From CAIKZZ01 sp035524595 (lineage in GTDB: Bacteria; Pseudomonadota; Gammaproteobacteria; Steroidobacterales; Steroidobacteraceae), in NCBI GenBank assembly GCA_035524595.1, contig DATKOP010000105.1, forward strand, positions 1-55,245: a stretch of 55,245 nt of DNA, in the 5' to 3' direction. The notes beneath the pieces were generated by a model. The model made no database searches and was not told the DNA's origin. It was given only the letters and a program-made list of their open reading frames with translations. Positions 53,044 to 55,245 of the stretch are shown in pieces. Numbering within the stretch: the stretch's first letter is position 1; each line of letters begins with the position of its first letter. A program made the translations under genes and the position numbers.

Positions 53044-53994
53044 ATGGCGCGCAAGAAGAAGCACGAGGAGCACCTGAACCACGAGGCGTGGGCGATCCCC
53101 TACGGCGACCTCGTGACGCTGCTGTTCGCGCTGTTCACCGTGATGTACGCGATGTCCTCGGTCAACGAGGGCAAGTACCGGGTGCTGTCCGACTCGCTGG
53201 TCGCGGCCTTCCGCGGCGCGCCCAAGACCACGACTCCGATCACGGTCGAGAAGGCCTCGAGCGGCAAGGGCGGCGACCAGCACCTGACGGGCGTGCGCCC
53301 GACCGCGCTGATGAAGCTGCGCGACCCGCGGCCGACGCTGCCCGGCATGGAGCGCACCGCCGAGCTCGGCGCGACCGCGGCCAAGGATGCCCAGGGCCAC
53401 GCCCAGGGCGGCGGCACCGACCCCAAGTACGCGCTGTTCAAGATGGCGGACGACGTGCGCAAGGCGCTGCAGGGGCTGATCGACCAGAAGGTCGTGAACG
53501 TCCGCCAGACCGCGTTCTCGCTCGAGGTAGAGATCAAGACCGACATCCTGTTCCCGAGCGGCGTCGCCGCGGTCTCGCCCGGCGCGCTGCCGGTGCTGAC
53601 CAAGATCGCGGAGATCCTGAAGCCCTTCCCGAACGCGATCCGGGTGGAGGGCCACACCGACAACCGGCCGATCAGCACCTCGGTGTTCCCGTCCAACTGG
53701 GAGCTGTCGGCGGCGCGCGCGGCCAACGTCGTGCAGCTGTTCAGCAAGGCGGGCGTCGACCCGCTGCGCATGGAGGTGCTCGGGCTCGGCGAGTTCCGGC
53801 CGGTGGCGCCGAACGACAGCGCCGACGGGCGCAACTCCAACCGGCGCGTCGTGATCGTGGTCCTCGAGCAGAAGGTGCCCGACGGCGGCCAGGACCCGGT
53901 CGACGAGGCGATCAAGGCGACGGTCGCGCAGGGCCACGAAGGGCCGACTGTGCTCGTGCAACGTGACAACAACGCGGGGAAGGATCCGACATGA
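53044..53994 (+). CDS. motD: Flagellar motor stator protein MotD (MotB family)
   Basis: 316 residues. A basic N-terminus (MARKKKHEEHLNHEAWAIPY) leads to one transmembrane helix with the proton-carrying Asp in PYGDLVTLLFALFTVMYAMS. A linker follows, then a C-terminal OmpA-like peptidoglycan-binding domain with VEGHTDNRPIS, NWELSAARAANVV and GLGEFRPVAPN. The stop overlaps the next start. Confidence 0.95.
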   Translation: MARKKKHEEHLNHEAWAIPYGDLVTLLFALFTVMYAMSSVNEGKYRVLSDSLVAAFRGAPKTTTPITVEKASSGKGGDQHLTGVRPTALMKLRDPRPTLPGMERTAELGATAAKDAQGHAQGGGTDPKYALFKMADDVRKALQGLIDQKVVNVRQTAFSLEVEIKTDILFPSGVAAVSPGALPVLTKIAEILKPFPNAIRVEGHTDNRPISTSVFPSNWELSAARAANVVQLFSKAGVDPLRMEVLGLGEFRPVAPNDSADGRNSNRRVVIVVLEQKVPDGGQDPVDEAIKATVAQGHEGPTVLVQRDNNAGKDPT

Positions 53995-54389
53995 TGATCG
54001 ACACGGCTTGGCTGGTGGCGGCGCTCTCGGGCGGCGCCTTCGTGGTGGCGGCCCTGTGCGGGATGACCCTCGCCGGCCGGGCCCGGCGCCGCGGCGAGCG
54101 CTTCGAGGCCCTCGAGGCCGAGATCGCGGCGCTGCGGGCCGAGGTGAAGGCGGCGTCCGGGATCGGCAGCCGGGTCGGCGAGCGCGTGCGGCGCCTGGAA
54201 CAGGTCGGCGCCCAGCTCAGCGACCGCCTGGGCCAGCTGGAGGTCCGCGGCGACGGCCGTCCCTATGACCACGCGATCGCGATGGTCCGCCACGGCGCGG
54301 ATGCCGAGCGGCTGGTGACGCATTTCGGCCTGAGCCGCGGCGAGGCCGACCTCGTCAGCCTGGTGCACGGCCAGCGCAAGGCCGGCTGA
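53991..54389 (+). CDS. DUF2802-type membrane-anchored coiled-coil protein
   Basis: 132 residues. An N-terminal transmembrane helix (LVAALSGGAFVVAALCGMTL) is followed by a coiled coil (FEALEAEIAALRAEVKAASG and VGERVRRLEQVGAQLSDRLG) and a C-terminal helix-turn-helix-like end (YDHAIAMVRHGADAERLVTH, FGLSRGEADLVSLVH). This is the DUF2802 layout commonly found after the motCD/cheW part of gammaproteobacterial flagellar loci. Function is unknown. The start overlaps the motD stop by 4 bp. Confidence 0.78.
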   Translation: MMIDTAWLVAALSGGAFVVAALCGMTLAGRARRRGERFEALEAEIAALRAEVKAASGIGSRVGERVRRLEQVGAQLSDRLGQLEVRGDGRPYDHAIAMVRHGADAERLVTHFGLSRGEADLVSLVHGQRKAG

Positions 54390-54397
54390 GGCCCTCC

Positions 54398-54415
54398 GGG
54401 TCCCTCGCGGGACCC
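54398..54415 (+). terminator. GC hairpin at the end of the flagellar operon
   Basis: GGGTCCC-TCGC-GGGACCC is a perfect 7-bp stem with a 4-nt loop, starting 9 bases after the stop of the last flagellar-locus gene. No T run follows, so it may be only a 3'-end stabiliser or a factor-assisted terminator. Confidence 0.45.
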
Positions 54416-54495
54416 CCGACCGCCCCCGGCGCCCCCCCGGACGCCGGCCCCAACCCGTTGCGGTGCCCCGGCGGGGTCCCGTTGCTCGGAAAACG

Positions 54496-54524
54496 TTGAC
54501 ACGGGTCGACTCGGACCCGAAAAT
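54496..54524 (+). promoter_or_regulatory. Sigma-70 promoter of the tRNA-tuf operon
   Basis: A consensus TTGACA (54496-54501), a 17-nt spacer and GAAAAT (54519-54524; 4 of 6 to TATAAT). The predicted start is about 10 nt before tRNA-Tyr. No other good promoter is seen between this and tuf. Confidence 0.75.
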
Positions 54525-54540
54525 ACGCGGCTCATTTGCC

Positions 54541-54626
<86 letters not shown>

Positions 54627-54741
54627 GATTCCGGGCCGAGGGTGGCCGCTCAGGCGGTGCTGGGCCGGGTCCCGGGGGGTCGCGGAGCCTCTTATATATA
54701 GGCGGGCGGGCCGGCGCGGTCGGATCGGCAGGTTGGTCGAG

Positions 54742-54815
<74 letters not shown>

Positions 54816-54903
54816 GCGCCCAGGGCCTTGGACCGCGGGTGATCGCAGTGGCAGGGGACGGATTGGCGGGCAGGGTAAAAACCCCGTTGGGACAGAGACT
54901 TAA

Positions 54904-54979
54904 GCCCACGTAGCTCAGTCGGTAGAGTGCGTCCTTGGTAAGGACGAGGTCTCCGGTTCGATCCCGGACGTGGGCACCA
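54904..54979 (+). tRNA. tRNA-Thr (anticodon GGT)
   Basis: 76 nt including CCA. The acceptor stem GCCCACG pairs with CGTGGGC. The anticodon stem CGTCC/GGACG has loop TTGGTAA, giving anticodon GGT (54937-54939). The T-loop is TTCGATC. The order Tyr-Gly-Thr-tuf is the same as in the E. coli tufB operon. Confidence 0.97.
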
Positions 54980-55098
54980 GATGACGCCGGGCGCCGACGC
55001 TGGCGAGGGTTGAGAAGGGTTCATTCACGAAGACCGTCCCCGCCGCGCGGGGGCGGCGTTGAGACGGGGCGAAGGGCCCCCTAGAAGGAGAAGCTGCC

Positions 55099-55245
55099 GT
55101 GTCTAAGGAAAAATTCCAGCGTACGAAGCCGCACGTGAACGTGGGGACGATTGGGCACGTGGACCATGGGAAGACGACGCTGACGGCGGCGCTGACCAAG
55201 GTGATGGCCGAGAAGCACGGTGGCGAGTTCAAGGCGTACGACCAG
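55099..55245 (+). CDS. tuf: Elongation factor Tu, N-terminal part (runs off the window)
   Basis: The first 49 codons from GTG 55099, with GAAGGAGAA upstream. The sequence MSKEKFQRTKPHVNVGTIGH and the P-loop GHVDHGKTTL identify EF-Tu, the GTPase that delivers aminoacyl-tRNA to the ribosome. A CCCCGC-CGC-GCGGGG hairpin (55038-55052) lies in the leader. The gene continues beyond the window. Confidence 0.98.
   Translation, partial: MSKEKFQRTKPHVNVGTIGHVDHGKTTLTAALTKVMAEKHGGEFKAYDQ

Overview
The window is a roughly 70 % G+C chromosomal segment that most resembles a gammaproteobacterium of the Xanthomonadales/Nevskiales/Steroidobacterales type. The basis is gene order and regulator type. It carries a polar-flagellum locus with a FleQ-FleSR sigma-54 cascade, FlhF-FlhG(FleN)-FliA, the stator pair MotC/MotD, and a tRNA-Tyr/Gly/Thr-tuf block ordered as in E. 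coli. No species can be named from the sequence alone.

Layout. 1-6934: end of flgF, then flgGHIJKL (distal rod, L and P rings, muramidase, hook-filament junction). 6922-7797: a convergent rhomboid-type protease. 8147-13334: fliC behind a clear sigma-28 promoter, flaG, then fliD-fliS-fliT-like-PilZ-like behind a sigma-54 promoter. 13573-17336: fleQ, fleS, fleR. 17351-24434: fliEFGHIJK (MS ring, switch, export ATPase, hook-length control). 41903-49283: fliLMNOPQR-flhBA behind a sigma-54 promoter. 49316-54389: flhF-flhG-fliA-motC-motD-DUF2802-like gene. 54541-end: tRNA-Tyr, tRNA-Gly, tRNA-Thr and the start of tuf.

The striking part is a roughly 17 kb accessory block (24465-41729) between fliK and fliL, which are normally close neighbours. 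Its core looks like a very heme-rich electron conduit from the inner membrane to the outside. It has an exported cytochrome with 50 CXXCH motifs plus one CX3CH, built largely from five tandem 7-heme units of about 268 residues. This gene is translationally coupled to an outer-membrane beta-barrel with a periplasmic TPR part. Facing it is a three-gene unit: a CcmI/NrfG-like TPR protein, a multi-pass membrane protein with two HX13H helices (likely a di-heme cytochrome b), and a periplasmic 21-heme cytochrome built as seven 3-heme modules. Diverging from that unit is a membrane-anchored ferredoxin/FAD/NAD(P) oxidoreductase coupled to an exported Sel1/ankyrin protein. A lipoprotein, a small Cys-rich protein and an aldo/keto reductase flank the core. 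By architecture this is an outsized porin-cytochrome conduit (compare Mtr/PCC systems). Whether electrons flow outward (metal reduction) or inward (for example Fe(II) oxidation) cannot be told from sequence.

Regulation visible in the DNA: sigma-54 -24/-12 elements before fliD, fleS, fliK and fliL; a sigma-28 element before fliC; a CRP-like palindrome about 60 bp upstream of a predicted sigma-70 start for the giant cytochrome; and a pair of mutually exclusive hairpins with ANGGA motifs between fliC and flaG. The che genes that usually sit between fliA and motC in Pseudomonas-type loci are absent here.
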